Shown piece by piece: positions 8,319 through 18,271 of a stretch of DNA of 64,000 nt; the first letter of the stretch is position 1, and the number at the start of each line of letters is the position of its first letter. Source of the DNA: Vibrio coralliilyticus ATCC BAA-450. GTDB lineage: Bacteria; Pseudomonadota; Gammaproteobacteria; Enterobacterales; Vibrionaceae. Location of the stretch: positions 434,001-498,000 of the forward strand of contig NZ_ACZN01000015.1 of NCBI RefSeq assembly GCF_000176135.1. Reading direction: 5' to 3'. The translations under genes and the position numbers were made by a program. The notes below the pieces were generated by a model that made no database searches, was not told where the DNA came from, and worked only from the letters and a program-made list of their open reading frames with translations.

Positions 8319-10670
8319 CTATTTTACAGCAGCAATTTCGACACCTGACGGGTCTTTTTCTAGCGCAACTTTAAGAACATCATCAATCCATTGCACCGGA
8401 ATCACCTTAAGATCAGCGATAACGTTGTCTGGAATCTCTTCCAAATCACGCTCATTATCTTTAGGAATCAGTACCGTTTTGATGCCTCCACGGTGTGCCG
8501 CCAGTAGTTTTTCTTTCAAACCACCAATAGGTAAAACTTCACCACGAAGGGTAATTTCACCTGTCATTGCCACTTCAGCTTTTACCGGGTTACCTGTCAG
8601 GCTAGAAACAAGCGCTGTACACATTGCGATACCTGCACTTGGGCCATCTTTCGGCGTTGCACCTTCAGGAACGTGGACATGAATATCACGTTTCTCATAA
8701 AAGTCAGAGTTGATGCCCAATTTCACCGCACGAGAACGAACTACTGTCATCGCCGCTTGAATCGATTCTTGCATCACATCGCCAAGAGAGCCAGTTTGAG
8801 TCAATTTACCTTTGCCCGGCATCGCTTCTGTTTCAATCGTGAGAAGATCACCACCGACTTCAGTCCAAGCCAGACCCGTTACCTGACCAATACGATTGCT
8901 GTCGTCCGCTTTTCCGTAATCGTGACGCTGAACACCTAAGTACTCTTTTAGGTTATCCATGTTCACAGTGACCGTTTTAAGGCTGCTGTCGAGCAGGATG
9001 TTTTTCACCGCTTTACGGCAGATCTTCGAGATTTCACGCTCTAGGCTACGTACACCCGCTTCACGTGTGTAGTAACGAATAATGCCGATGATTGCAGAAT
9101 CTTCAATCTCAATTTCACCCAGTTTCAAACCGTTACGTTTGATCTGTTTCTCTACTAAGTGACGTTTCGCAATATTGAGTTTCTCGTCTTCGGTGTAACC
9201 AGATAGACGAATTACTTCCATACGGTCTAACAGAGGACCTGGAATGTTCATTGAGTTAGACGTCGCAACGAACATCACGTCAGATAGGTCGTAATCCACC
9301 TCTAGGTAGTGATCGTTAAATGCGTTGTTTTGCTCTGGATCGAGTACCTCTAATAGAGCTGATGAAGGATCGCCGCGCATGTCAGAAGACATTTTGTCGA
9401 TCTCATCCAAAAGAAACAGCGGGTTTTTAACACCGACTTTGGACATTTTCTGAATCAGCTTACCTGGCATGGAACCAATGTAAGTACGGCGGTGACCGCG
9501 GATTTCAGCTTCATCACGTACACCACCCAGCGCCATGCGAGTGTATTTACGGCCAGTAGCCGCCGCAATTGAGCGACCCAAGGATGTTTTACCAACACCT
9601 GGAGGCCCTACTAGACACAAGATAGGCCCTTTCAACTTGTTAATGCGATTCTGTACCGCTAAGTACTCTAGGATACGTTCTTTAACGCGCTCCAGACCGT
9701 AGTGATCTTCATTCAGCACTTCTTCGGCTTTTGCCAGATTCTTCTTAACTTTTGAGCGTTTGTGCCACGGTACACCCAGCATCCAATCAATGTAGCCACG
9801 AACAACCGTTGCTTCCGCAGACATTGGCGACATCATCTTCAGCTTCTGTAGCTCTTGCTCGGTCTTTTCGCGCGCTTCTTGCGGCATCTTAGAGTCGACG
9901 ATTTTCTGCTTCAGCGTTTCAAACTCATCAACACCATCTTCAGTCTCACCCAGTTCTTTCTGGATGGCTTTCATCTGCTCATTCAGATAGTACTCACGCT
10001 GAGATTTTTCCATCTGCTTTTTAACGCGTGTACGAATACGTTTTTCAACTTGAAGCAGGTCAATCTCCGATTCCATCTGCCCCATCAGGAACTCAAGACG
10101 GTCGGTCACGTCCAACGTTTCCAGCACGATTTGCTTATCTGCCAGTTTTAGTGGCATGTGAGCAGCAATCGTATCAGCAAGGCGAGCCGCTTCGTCGATA
10201 CCGTTGAGTGATGTTAGAACTTCAGGTGGAATTTTCTTGTTTAGCTTGATGAAGCCTTCAAACTGATTAATCGCACTGCGAACAATCACTTCTTCTTCGC
10301 GTTCATCGAGCTGCTCTGTCGTCAGATATTCTGCGTCAGCAGTAAAGAATTCGTCTTCTTCAAATTTATGAATTTTTGCTCGTTGCTGGCCTTCAACCAA
10401 CACTTTTACTGTCCCATCCGGCAGCTTTAGCAATTGAAGAATGGTTGCCACGGTACCAACATCAAACAAATCGTCTTTTGCTGGCTCATCGGTTTCGGCT
10501 TTTTTCTGCGCAACTAGCAGTATTTGCTTGTTGTTATCCATTGCCGCTTCAAGGCAAGCAATCGACTTTTCACGTCCAACAAACAAAGGAATTACCATGT
10601 GCGGGTAAACGACTACATCTCTTAGAGGTAGTACGGGGATCTCGATACGTTCGGAACGTTCCAAGTTCAT
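8319..10670 (-). CDS. lon: ATP-dependent protease La (LonA)
   Basis: Cytoplasmic hexameric AAA+ protease that degrades misfolded proteins and specific regulators. The 783-residue protein (E. coli 784) has the N-terminal substrate-binding domain, then the ATPase with Walker A GPPGVGKTSLG near residue 355 and Walker B FLLDEIDK. The C-terminal protease domain carries the catalytic Ser in KDGPSAGIAM (near residue 678) and the catalytic Lys about 43 residues later (GGLKEKLLAA). A sigma-32-type promoter lies upstream (10705-10733), in line with heat-shock control in other gammaproteobacteria. clpX and clpP precede it, with a terminator between. Confidence 0.98.
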   Translation of the reverse strand: MNLERSERIEIPVLPLRDVVVYPHMVIPLFVGREKSIACLEAAMDNNKQILLVAQKKAETDEPAKDDLFDVGTVATILQLLKLPDGTVKVLVEGQQRAKIHKFEEDEFFTADAEYLTTEQLDEREEEVIVRSAINQFEGFIKLNKKIPPEVLTSLNGIDEAARLADTIAAHMPLKLADKQIVLETLDVTDRLEFLMGQMESEIDLLQVEKRIRTRVKKQMEKSQREYYLNEQMKAIQKELGETEDGVDEFETLKQKIVDSKMPQEAREKTEQELQKLKMMSPMSAEATVVRGYIDWMLGVPWHKRSKVKKNLAKAEEVLNEDHYGLERVKERILEYLAVQNRINKLKGPILCLVGPPGVGKTSLGRSIAAATGRKYTRMALGGVRDEAEIRGHRRTYIGSMPGKLIQKMSKVGVKNPLFLLDEIDKMSSDMRGDPSSALLEVLDPEQNNAFNDHYLEVDYDLSDVMFVATSNSMNIPGPLLDRMEVIRLSGYTEDEKLNIAKRHLVEKQIKRNGLKLGEIEIEDSAIIGIIRYYTREAGVRSLEREISKICRKAVKNILLDSSLKTVTVNMDNLKEYLGVQRHDYGKADDSNRIGQVTGLAWTEVGGDLLTIETEAMPGKGKLTQTGSLGDVMQESIQAAMTVVRSRAVKLGINSDFYEKRDIHVHVPEGATPKDGPSAGIAMCTALVSSLTGNPVKAEVAMTGEITLRGEVLPIGGLKEKLLAAHRGGIKTVLIPKDNERDLEEIPDNVIADLKVIPVQWIDDVLKVALEKDPSGVEIAAVK

Positions 10671-10704
10671 ATTCTTCTCTCTTCCGCTTAGTCTTATGAG
10701 CAGT

Positions 10705-10733
10705 ATATGGGGGCTAATTGGTTGGATTCAATG
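10705..10733 (-). promoter_or_regulatory. Sigma-32 (heat-shock) promoter of lon
   Basis: The minus strand reads TTGAAT (10726-10731), then a gap of 13 bases, then CCCCATAT (10705-10712). This closely matches the sigma-32 consensus CTTGAAA-N13-14-CCCCATNT. It lies 35-60 bases upstream of the lon ATG. Confidence 0.7.
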
Positions 10734-10740
10734 AAAGAAT

Positions 10741-10770
10741 AAAAAAAAGGAGGTAAATGATTACCTCCTT
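10741..10770 (-). terminator. Terminator of clpX
   Basis: A 10-bp stem (AAGGAGGTAA/TTACCTCCTT) with a 4-base loop, followed on the minus strand by a run of eight T. It lies 29 bp after the clpX stop. Confidence 0.9.
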
Positions 10771-10799
10771 AAATTATTCATTAATTTATGTGAATCTGA

Positions 10800-12083
10800 T
10801 TAAGATTCTGCGCCCGCGGCCTGATTATCCGAGTTGCTGTAAATCAGCAGTGGGTCAGACTCACCATTAATCACTGATTCATCAATGACGACTTTGCTAA
10901 CGTCATTCATGGATGGAAGCTCATACATGGTTTCCAACAGGACGCCTTCCAAGATTGAACGTAATCCACGAGCACCTGTTTTACGTTCCATCGCTTTCTT
11001 CGCAATAGCACGTAGAGCGTCTTCGCGGAATTCAAGCTCAGAGTCTTCTAGCTCGAACAACGCTGCGTACTGTTTGGTCAACGCGTTCTTAGGCTCACAC
11101 AAGATCTGAATCAGTGCTTCTTCATCCAGCTCTGTTAGCGTTGTTGTCACAGGTAGACGACCGATGAACTCTGGGATCAGGCCATATTTAACCAAATCTT
11201 CTGGTTCAACCTGAGTGAAGAGCTCACCTACTGTCTTCGTTTCGTCTTTAGAGCGGACTTCAGCTCCAAAACCAATACCTGTACCCGTCGCAACACGCTG
11301 CTCAATCACTTTATCTAGGCCCGCAAATGCACCACCACAGATAAATAGGATCTTAGATGTGTCAACTTGAAGGAATTCTTGTTGAGGATGCTTACGCCCA
11401 CCTTGAGGTGGAACTGAAGCCACAGTACCTTCAATCAGTTTTAGCAACGCCTGCTGAACACCTTCACCGGACACGTCACGAGTGATTGATGGGTTTTCAG
11501 CCTTACGTGAAATCTTATCGATTTCATCAATGTACACGATGCCGCGTTCGGCTTTTGCTACGTCATAGTCACATTTCTGCAGTAGCTTCTGAATGATGTT
11601 TTCAACATCTTCACCTACGTAACCGGCTTCGGTTAGCGTAGTGGCATCCGCCATTGTAAATGGTACATCTAGGAAACGCGCTAATGTCTCAGCCAGTAGT
11701 GTTTTACCACTACCCGTAGGACCAATAAGAAGGATGTTACTCTTACCGAGCTCAACACCTTCACTTGTCGTGTCTCCATTACGTAAACGCTTATAGTGGT
11801 TATAAACGGCTACTGCTAGCACTTTCTTAGCGTAATCTTGGCCAATCACGTAATCATCAAGGTGTTCACGAATCTCTCTTGGCACTGGCAGTGCTTCCGA
11901 TTGTTTCTTCGGCAGAACATCTTTGATTTCTTCACGAATAATGTCGTTACACAAATCGACACATTCGTCACAAATGTAAACGGATGGACCAGCGATTAGC
12001 TTGCGAACTTCGTGCTGGCTTTTGCCGCAGAAAGAGCAGTAAAGAAGCTTACTACTACCGCTCTCTTTGCTTTTGTCTGTCAT
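10800..12083 (-). CDS. clpX: ClpXP unfoldase subunit ClpX
   Basis: Hexameric AAA+ unfoldase that recognises tagged substrates, including ssrA-tagged proteins, and feeds them to ClpP. The 427-residue protein has an N-terminal zinc-binding domain formed by Cys16, Cys19, Cys38 and Cys41. Walker A is GPTGSGKT near residue 120, Walker B is IVYIDEIDK, and the pore loop is AGYVGEDVE. The RKH-loop region reads [17 protein letters not shown]. clpP lies 73 bp upstream on the same strand and is probably co-transcribed. Confidence 0.98.
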   Translation of the reverse strand: MTDKSKESGSSKLLYCSFCGKSQHEVRKLIAGPSVYICDECVDLCNDIIREEIKDVLPKKQSEALPVPREIREHLDDYVIGQDYAKKVLAVAVYNHYKRLRNGDTTSEGVELGKSNILLIGPTGSGKTLLAETLARFLDVPFTMADATTLTEAGYVGEDVENIIQKLLQKCDYDVAKAERGIVYIDEIDKISRKAENPSITRDVSGEGVQQALLKLIEGTVASVPPQGGRKHPQQEFLQVDTSKILFICGGAFAGLDKVIEQRVATGTGIGFGAEVRSKDETKTVGELFTQVEPEDLVKYGLIPEFIGRLPVTTTLTELDEEALIQILCEPKNALTKQYAALFELEDSELEFREDALRAIAKKAMERKTGARGLRSILEGVLLETMYELPSMNDVSKVVIDESVINGESDPLLIYSNSDNQAAGAES

Positions 12084-12156
12084 TCGCTAACCTCTTAGCC
12101 TTTACTCTTTATGATCTGAGTGTATATCAATTATAGCCAAAATGCTCTGGCAATTA

Positions 12157-12783
12157 TTACTCACCGCGATGAGTTAGCACTGCATCAACCAAACCGTATT
12201 CAACAGCTTGATCAGCGGCCATAAAGTTATCACGGTCAGTGTCACGCTCAATCACCTCAAGAGGTTGACCTGTGTGTTCAGCAAGTAACTTGTTCAGTTT
12301 CTGTTTGATGGTCAGGATTTCCTGAGCGTGGATTTGGATGTCAGACGCCTGGCCCTGGAAACCGCCCAGAGGCTGGTGAATCATCACGCGAGAATTTGGT
12401 AGTACATAACGCTTGCCTGGCGCACCACCAGCAAGAAGGAAAGCACCCATTGAGCACGCTTGGCCCATACATACTGTACTAACGTTTGGCTTGATGAACT
12501 GCATCGTATCGTAGATCGACATACCTGCAGTTACACTGCCGCCCGGCGAGTTGATGTAGAGGAAAATATCTTTATCAGGATTTTCAGATTCTAAGAAAAG
12601 CAGCTGCGCCACGACAAGATTTGCCATGTGGTCTTCCACTTGACCAGTTAAGAAAATCACGCGCTCTTTTAATAAACGAGAGTAAATATCGTAAGAACGT
12701 TCACCGCGGGAAGTCTGTTCAACCACCATTGGTACCAGCGCGTCTAAAATTGGTGACATTGCATTTTTTTCTTGGTAGCTCAT
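12157..12783 (-). CDS. clpP: ClpP protease subunit
   Basis: Serine peptidase that forms the two-ring degradation chamber used by ClpX and ClpA. The 208-residue precursor has the catalytic triad Ser111 (GQACSMGA), His136 (MIHQPLGG) and Asp185 (DTDRDNFM). These line up with E. coli Ser97, His122 and Asp171 after allowing for a 14-residue propeptide. It sits between tig and clpX in the conserved order tig-clpP-clpX-lon. Confidence 0.98.
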   Translation of the reverse strand: MSYQEKNAMSPILDALVPMVVEQTSRGERSYDIYSRLLKERVIFLTGQVEDHMANLVVAQLLFLESENPDKDIFLYINSPGGSVTAGMSIYDTMQFIKPNVSTVCMGQACSMGAFLLAGGAPGKRYVLPNSRVMIHQPLGGFQGQASDIQIHAQEILTIKQKLNKLLAEHTGQPLEVIERDTDRDNFMAADQAVEYGLVDAVLTHRGE

Positions 12784-12804
12784 ATTCTTATGTCCCTAAA
12801 ATAA

Positions 12805-12836
12805 ATGGCCCGGATGATAAATATCATACGGACCAT
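12805..12836 (-). terminator. Hairpin after tig, probable terminator or processing stem
   Basis: On the minus strand an 8-bp stem (ATGGTCCG with CGGGCCAT, one wobble) continues into ATGAT/ATCAT and ends in TTATTTTA. It lies between the tig stop and the clpP start. The T tract is imperfect, so termination may be partial. Confidence 0.6.
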
Positions 12837-12888
12837 TGTTAGCAGAATAGTTAACGTTCCGTCAACCTTCTACGCAAGATATTGCTTA

Positions 12889-14193
12889 TTAAGCTGGCTG
12901 CTGTTGGTTCATTAGCTCGTTGAAGCTAACTTCTTTCTCAGAAACCTGTGCTTTAGCGATGATTGCATCGATGGCTTGCTCTTCAAGCGCAACGTTACGC
13001 ATGTTGTCCATCATCTGAGTGTTTTGCTCGTAGTAAGCAATTACTTCTGATGGATCTTCGTATGCTGTAGCCATTTCTTCGATAAGCGCTTTCACTTTCT
13101 CATCGTCAGCTTTTAGCTCTTCAGACTTGATTACTTCACCTAGAAGAAGACCAACAACTACGCGACGCTTAGCTTGCTCTTCGAACAGTTCACGTGGAAG
13201 TTGCTCAGCTGCTTCTGGGTTGCCACCAAAACGCTGTGCAGCTTGCTGACGTAGTGTACCGATCTCTTGATCGATAAGTGCAGCTGGTACGTCGATTTCA
13301 TTTTCGTTAACTAGACCGTCAATCGCTTGCTCTTTGATGCGGTTTTTAACTGCTTGCTTAAGCTCACGCTCCATGTTCTTACGAACTTCAGCTTTAAGAG
13401 CGTCAACGCCACCTTCAGCTACACCGAACTTAGAAACGAACTCATCGTTGATTTCTGGAAGTTCACGTGCTTCAACCTTGTTCACTTTGATCGCGAACTT
13501 AGCTGCTTTACCTTTTAGGTTTTCAGCGTGGTAATCTTCTGGGAATGTTACATCGATGTCGAATTCCATACCCGCTGTTTTACCAGTGATACCGTCTTCG
13601 AAACCAGGAATCATGCGACCTGCGCCCATTTCTAGTGGGAAGTTCTCAGCTTTACCACCTTCGAACTCTTCGCCGTCGATAGAACCAACGAAATCGATAG
13701 TTGCACGAGTACCTTCTTCAGCAGCTGAATCAACTTCTGCCCAAGTAGCTTGTTGCTTACGTAGAGTTTCGATCATCTCTTCAACGTCAGCATCTTGAAC
13801 TTCAGTCGTTGGCTTTTCAACAGTGATGTTCTCTAGACCTTTCAGCTCAACTTCTGGGTAAACTTCAAAAGTTGCGTTGAATACTAGGTCTTCACCTTCT
13901 TTGCTCTCTACTGGAGCGAAAGTTGGTGCGCCTGCTGGGTTGATTTTTTCTTTAACGATCGCTTCGATGAAGTGGCGTTGCATTACTTCACCCATTACGT
14001 CTTGACGTACTGCTTTGCCGTACATCTTCGCAACCATTTTCAGAGGCACTTTGCCTTTACGGAAACCATCGAAACGACGGTTTTTAGCGATGTTGCGTAG
14101 TTCAGCTGTTACAGCATCTTCGATGTTAGCAGCAGGAACAGTAATGTTTAGACGGCGCTCTAGGCCCTCTAGCGTTTCAACAGTAACTTGCAT
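12889..14193 (-). CDS. tig: Trigger factor, ribosome-bound chaperone and prolyl isomerase
   Basis: Binds ribosomal protein L23 at the tunnel exit and shields nascent chains. The 434-residue protein has the N-terminal ribosome-binding domain with the signature GFRKGKVP near residue 44. An FKBP-type isomerase domain covers about residues 150-240 ([27 protein letters not shown]), and a helical C-terminal chaperone arm follows. It leads the tig-clpP-clpX-lon cluster. A long structured leader lies upstream (see 14214-14231 and 14335-14390). Confidence 0.98.
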   Translation of the reverse strand: MQVTVETLEGLERRLNITVPAANIEDAVTAELRNIAKNRRFDGFRKGKVPLKMVAKMYGKAVRQDVMGEVMQRHFIEAIVKEKINPAGAPTFAPVESKEGEDLVFNATFEVYPEVELKGLENITVEKPTTEVQDADVEEMIETLRKQQATWAEVDSAAEEGTRATIDFVGSIDGEEFEGGKAENFPLEMGAGRMIPGFEDGITGKTAGMEFDIDVTFPEDYHAENLKGKAAKFAIKVNKVEARELPEINDEFVSKFGVAEGGVDALKAEVRKNMERELKQAVKNRIKEQAIDGLVNENEIDVPAALIDQEIGTLRQQAAQRFGGNPEAAEQLPRELFEEQAKRRVVVGLLLGEVIKSEELKADDEKVKALIEEMATAYEDPSEVIAYYEQNTQMMDNMRNVALEEQAIDAIIAKAQVSEKEVSFNELMNQQQPA

Positions 14194-14213
14194 TATTCAT
14201 TAACCTCAAAACT

Positions 14214-14231
14214 GGCTCAGACTGAGCTGAG
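14214..14231 (-). promoter_or_regulatory. Inverted repeat just upstream of the tig start
   Basis: GCTCAG and CTGAGC form overlapping inverted repeats about 20-40 bases before the tig ATG. As RNA this would be a small hairpin next to the ribosome site. Function unknown. Confidence 0.35.
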
Positions 14232-14334
14232 CGTATGTGCCCTAAAACCTTGAAAAGTTCAGGACCCATCCTTGTTTGCGCTCTAAGAGCACTCTTCGTA
14301 AATCGAGTATCGATAACCAAACGAGTCAGTTACC

Positions 14335-14390
14335 GGACTAATTAGCGATATCTTTCCAACCAAGTTGGTGAAAGGTATCTCCGATTAGCC
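14335..14390 (-). promoter_or_regulatory. Long imperfect hairpin in the tig leader
   Basis: Read on the minus strand, GGCTAAT and ATTAG-T-CC form an outer stem. Inside it GATACCTTTC pairs with GAAAGATATC (one mismatch), and ACCAA/TTGG closes a short loop. The whole is about 56 nt long, 142-197 bases upstream of tig. There is no T tract, so it is not a simple terminator. It could be a leader RNA element if the tig promoter lies upstream of it. Confidence 0.4.
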
Positions 14391-14701
14391 TCAGGATAAA
14401 AATTCAGACGCAGCATTCTACCGACCTCGTCGGTCACTGTCGAGCCGATCACTAACATAGGTCAGGCTTTACCCTAAAAACTCAGTTAACTGCTATAAAA
14501 AACATCAATCAAACAGCTAGCCGTTCCAGAAATGGGGACATTAATCGGTTTTTCAAGAGAAACTAATCTTTTTTCTGAATTAAACGAGAAAACTAGATCC
14601 AAGTCCGGTTTTGTTCCTCATTTTCGTTACACAACTAAACACACCCGTAACAAAAAACATTACCCTAAGTTATCAGTAGTACCTCAGTTACAGGGAATGT
14701 A

Positions 14702-16509
14702 ATGTCACCTTTTCGTCGGGCAAATGCCTACCTGCTCATTCTTTACCTGTTCTGCCTAATTGTTGGCTCTCAATGGGTATGGAATTACCACTATCAATCC
14801 CTACTCGACGAACATCAGGCACAACTTGATCGCTTTGCTAGCCATATCGCCTCAAGACTGGATAAGTACGCCCACCTCCCCCAGTTACTTGCTAAAGATA
14901 CTGAGCTAATTTCTGCCTTAATGCAGCCTGACAACCCGGCTCAACTTGACATCACAAACCGCTATCTAGAAACGTCAATAACATCATCCAAGCGTCCGAT
15001 ACTTATCTGATAGATCGGGTCGGCAACACCATTGCTGCCAGCAACTGGAATTTGGAGCGCTCGTTTATTGGCAAAAACTTTTCGTGGCGCCCCTATTTTT
15101 CAGAAGCGGTGAAAGGCAACTCCAGCCAGTATTTCGCACTTGGTTCAACGTCTGGGCAAAGAGGCTACTACTATTCATTCCCCGTTGTGTACGCAGGTGA
15201 AATAGCCGGCGTTATTGTGGTCAAGATGGACCTGTCTGCAATCGAAGAGAACTGGAAGGGTAAGCAAAATACGTTTGTTGCGACCGACAGCTACGACGTG
15301 ATTTTCATGTCGAGTAACCCGCAGTGGTTATTTAAAAGCCTGCTCACTCTGACAGAAGCGGAACGGAATCAAATTTCTAACAGCCGTCAATACCTAGATA
15401 AAGACATAAAATCTCTCGGGCTGGTTGGACAGCTCGATAAGGCTCAGTCTGAACTCGAAAACCATTTGCTCGGCTGGATACAAGGCGACTACATTGTCTC
15501 CAGTCGCACGCTTTCCTTGCTCGATCTTACCATTCGTGTATTGACTGAAAAGATAACGGTTTTTTGGTCTACGCTAAGTTTCGCTCTGATACTGACTCTG
15601 CTGTTTGTAATTGCATTTTTAACACTGCAACTTACCTACCAAAGGCATCTCAAAAAGCGCCAGTTTGAGCAACTGCAGTCTGAAGCAAAACAAAAGCTGG
15701 AATTTCTGGTTCTTGAACGAACGTCAGAATTACAGGCCGAAGTGTTAGAGCGTTCTCGCACCGAACAAATGTTGCGTCAAACACAAGACGAATTAATCCA
15801 AGCCGCTAAACTGGCGGTTCTTGGTCAAATGTCTGCCAGTATTAGCCATGAGTTAAATAATCCACTAGCCGCGATTCGAAGCTTTGCAGACAATGGCCGC
15901 CGCTTTTTGGATAAGAACAAACTTGATCGTGTCGACGATAATCTCAGTCGAATCTCAGCATTGACTGACCGGATGGCCAAAATCAGCAATCAATTAAAAT
16001 CCTTTACACGCAAATCAGACACCAGCGACAAAAGCGTTCTCGATATCGAACCTATTTTGCTCTCAGCGAAAGAACTGGTTGCACCTCAGATAAAATCTTA
16101 TCGGGTAGAATTAGCCACGCACTTTAATCACACCACAGGCTCCGCCGAGGTAAACGCGATTCAGCTGGAACAGGTTTTGATTAATCTAATCACCAACGCT
16201 GCGCAAGCTGTGGAAGAACAGGACGAACGCATTGTCGAACTCCGCACTGAACAAACAGAGGCATCGATCATGATCTACATCGATGACAACGGCCCTGGGA
16301 TTAAAAAAGATCAAGCTAAGCACCTATTTGAGCCATTCTTTACTACGAAGAAAAATGGCTTGGGTCTGGGCCTATCGATTTCCCAACAGATTATTAAAGC
16401 AATGGATGGCCAGTTAACCGTGGAAACCTCACCATATGGCGGAGCAAGGTTTGCCATACAGCTACCATTTCATGTTTCGACTGTAAGAGACAACGCAAAG
16501 GAATCTTGA
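14702..16509 (+). pseudogene. dctB: C4-dicarboxylate sensor kinase DctB, frameshifted by one base
   Basis: DctB senses C4-dicarboxylates and phosphorylates DctD. Codons from the ATG at 14702 encode a membrane segment and the start of the periplasmic sensor, then hit a stop at 15008-15010. The homologous protein continues in the next frame, with VNNIIQASDTYLIDRVGNT before the first possible restart. Adding one A to the AAA run at 14970-14972 would restore a single 602-residue protein. The rest is intact: PAS/Cache-like sensor, second membrane segment (about 15560-15630), H-box ISHELNNPLAAIR, and the ATPase boxes DDNGPGIK and GLGLGLSIS. This is either a sequencing error or a recent loss-of-function mutation. 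Confidence 0.85.
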
Positions 16510-17852
16510 TGTACGACGTCTTTTTTATCGATGACGAAAGCGATATTCGCTTAGCCATAGAGCAGAGCTTCGAGTTAGAAGAAATATCCGCACTATTTTT
16601 TTCCAGTGCCGAAGATGCACTTCTTGCCATTAAGCAGGACGGTTTGCCAAAAGTAGTCATTTCCGATATCTGCTTGCCCGGTCTTTCCGGTGAAAACCTG
16701 CTTTCAACGGTACTACATCAGGACAAAGATGTTCCCGTCATTCTCATTACGGGCCATGGAGATATATCCATGGCGGTCAATGCTCTCAGAAATGGGGCTT
16801 ATGACTTTATCGAGAAACCCTTCCCCATCGACCGGCTGATCGATACCACACGACGAGGATTGGAAAAGCGTGACCTCACTCTGGAGAATCAGGAACTCAA
16901 GCGTAGTCTCAAAGCAAGCCAGACCCTCGGCCCTCGGATCATAGGTGACACACCGTCTATCCAAATGCTGAGAGAAACCATTTCACATATTGCCGATACC
17001 GACGCCGATATTCTCTTATTTGGTGAAACTGGGACAGGCAAAGAGCTGGTTGCTCGTTCGATTCACGAACAAAGTTCAAGACGCGACGCGAACTTTGTCG
17101 CCATCAACTGTGGCGCAGTGCCTGAAAACCTCATCGAGAGTGAACTCTATGGCCACGAAAAAGGAGCATTTACTGGTGCAGAAACTAAACGTATCGGTAA
17201 GTTTGAGCATGCTCAGGGCGGAACATTATTCCTTGATGAGATTGAATCCATGCCGATGCAGGCACAAATACGACTGTTACGCGTCCTTCAGGAACGCGTA
17301 ATTGAACGAGTGGGCTCGAATGAGCTGTTACCACTGGATATAAGAGTCATTGCTGCTACAAAAATGGATCTGAAGAAAGCGGCAGAGGCAGGGGAATTTC
17401 GTCAAGATCTCTACTACCGCCTTAACATCGTCACGCTTGATTTGCCTGCACTGAGAGAGCGTAAAGAAGACATCGCGGCTCTGTTCCACCACTTCCTGTT
17501 GGTTGCCGCTTCACGCTATGGAAAAAGCGCCCCTGCGCTTCCAAACAGCGCGCTGAGTCAGCTTTTAAGCCACGATTGGCCCGGTAACGTCCGCGAGCTA
17601 AGAAACGCCGCCGAACGTTTCGTCTTGCTGGGTAAGCTGACTCAATTTGGGGAAAGTATCGAGCAAAGTAATCAACCACTCTCACTGGCGACACAAGTGG
17701 CTGAGTTCGAAAGAAGTGCAATAGAGCAAGCCTTGCTTGAGTCTGGGGGTAGTATCAAACAAACCATGGACAAACTCAGTCTGGCGAGAAAAACGCTCTA
17801 CGACAAAATGCAGCGTTACGGGCTAGACAAGGCCAACTACAAAGCCGATTAA
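16509..17852 (+). CDS. dctD: C4-dicarboxylate response regulator DctD, sigma-54 activator
   Basis: An NtrC-family activator. The 447-residue protein has a receiver domain with phosphoacceptor Asp53 (VVISDICLPG). A central AAA+ domain carries Walker A GETGTGKE, the sigma-54 contact motif GAFTGA, and Walker B GTLFLDEIES. A Fis-type helix-turn-helix lies at the C-terminus (GGSIKQTMDKLSLARKTLYDKM). The ATG overlaps the dctB stop by one base (TGATG), so it is translationally coupled. The likely target is the dctPQM operon, which has a sigma-54 promoter and upstream inverted repeat. The gene is complete, although dctB is broken. Confidence 0.94.
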   Translation: MYDVFFIDDESDIRLAIEQSFELEEISALFFSSAEDALLAIKQDGLPKVVISDICLPGLSGENLLSTVLHQDKDVPVILITGHGDISMAVNALRNGAYDFIEKPFPIDRLIDTTRRGLEKRDLTLENQELKRSLKASQTLGPRIIGDTPSIQMLRETISHIADTDADILLFGETGTGKELVARSIHEQSSRRDANFVAINCGAVPENLIESELYGHEKGAFTGAETKRIGKFEHAQGGTLFLDEIESMPMQAQIRLLRVLQERVIERVGSNELLPLDIRVIAATKMDLKKAAEAGEFRQDLYYRLNIVTLDLPALRERKEDIAALFHHFLLVAASRYGKSAPALPNSALSQLLSHDWPGNVRELRNAAERFVLLGKLTQFGESIEQSNQPLSLATQVAEFERSAIEQALLESGGSIKQTMDKLSLARKTLYDKMQRYGLDKANYKAD

Positions 17853-17865
17853 TCGTAGCAATAAC

Positions 17866-17893
17866 AAAGCCAGCATCAGATGCTGGCTTTTTT
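17866..17893 (+). terminator. Terminator of dctBD, possibly bidirectional
   Basis: The stem AAAGCCAGCATC/TGCTGGCTTT with an AGA loop is followed by TTTTTTT on the plus strand. The minus-strand gene at 17897 ends just beyond it and could use it too. Confidence 0.9.
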
Positions 17894-17896
17894 AAT

Positions 17897-18130
17897 TTAG
17901 GTCCGCAACATCACATCGAGCTGATCGACCAGTTCTGCCCAATCGGCATCTTCTTCTATCGCTTCTTTTAGAAACGCGGCCTGTGAAGGCGACCAGAAAA
18001 AGGCTTCATGCAGTGCAGTGCCGACCACCAGCCCACTGTGGTGATTAACAAATTCCCGAATGCTGTCGTCAGAGCTCGCTAATCCAAGTTGCTGAAACAA
18101 ATCACGCATTGAGTGTTGGTGCATTTCCAT
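17897..18130 (-). CDS. DUF2789 family small protein
   Basis: A 77-residue acidic, soluble-looking protein with no membrane segment or signal peptide. The start MEMHQHSMRDLFQQLGLASSDD and the middle motif FWSPSQAAFLKEA match my memory of the DUF2789 family found in marine gammaproteobacteria. Its function is unknown. The ATG has a ribosome site (GAGGA) at good spacing. It lies alone between dctD and dctM, each separated from it by a terminator. Confidence 0.75.
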   Translation of the reverse strand: MEMHQHSMRDLFQQLGLASSDDSIREFVNHHSGLVVGTALHEAFFWSPSQAAFLKEAIEEDADWAELVDQLDVMLRT

Positions 18131-18218
18131 AATGTCCTCACTCGATTCTTACAACAAACAACTAAGCCACAATTACAGTAGCTATTCCTCTTTAACTATA
18201 GACCGAATCGCTCCGAGC

Positions 18219-18247
18219 AAAAAAAGCCTCACATCGACAGTGAGGCT
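18219..18247 (-). terminator. Terminator of dctPQM
   Basis: On the minus strand the 7-bp stem GCCTCAC/GTGAGGC with a 7-base loop is followed by TTTTTTT. It starts 25 bp after the dctM stop. Confidence 0.88.
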
Positions 18248-18271
18248 TTATCATTAGAATTCTGGGCAAGT

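Larger units (their letters stand above)
14194..14701. other. 508-bp divergent intergenic region between tig and dctB
   Basis: No open frame of note. It must hold the minus-strand promoter and leader of tig and the plus-strand promoter of dctB. Structured elements on the tig side are listed separately. On the dctB side I see only a ribosome site (GGGA, 6 bases before the ATG at 14702) and no promoter I would assign with confidence. Confidence 0.6.

Noticed and set aside
15052..16509. DctB restart at a TTG as a separate shorter kinase
   Set aside because: The frame before the TTG still encodes matching DctB residues and there is no ribosome site, so it is the second half of a frameshifted gene.
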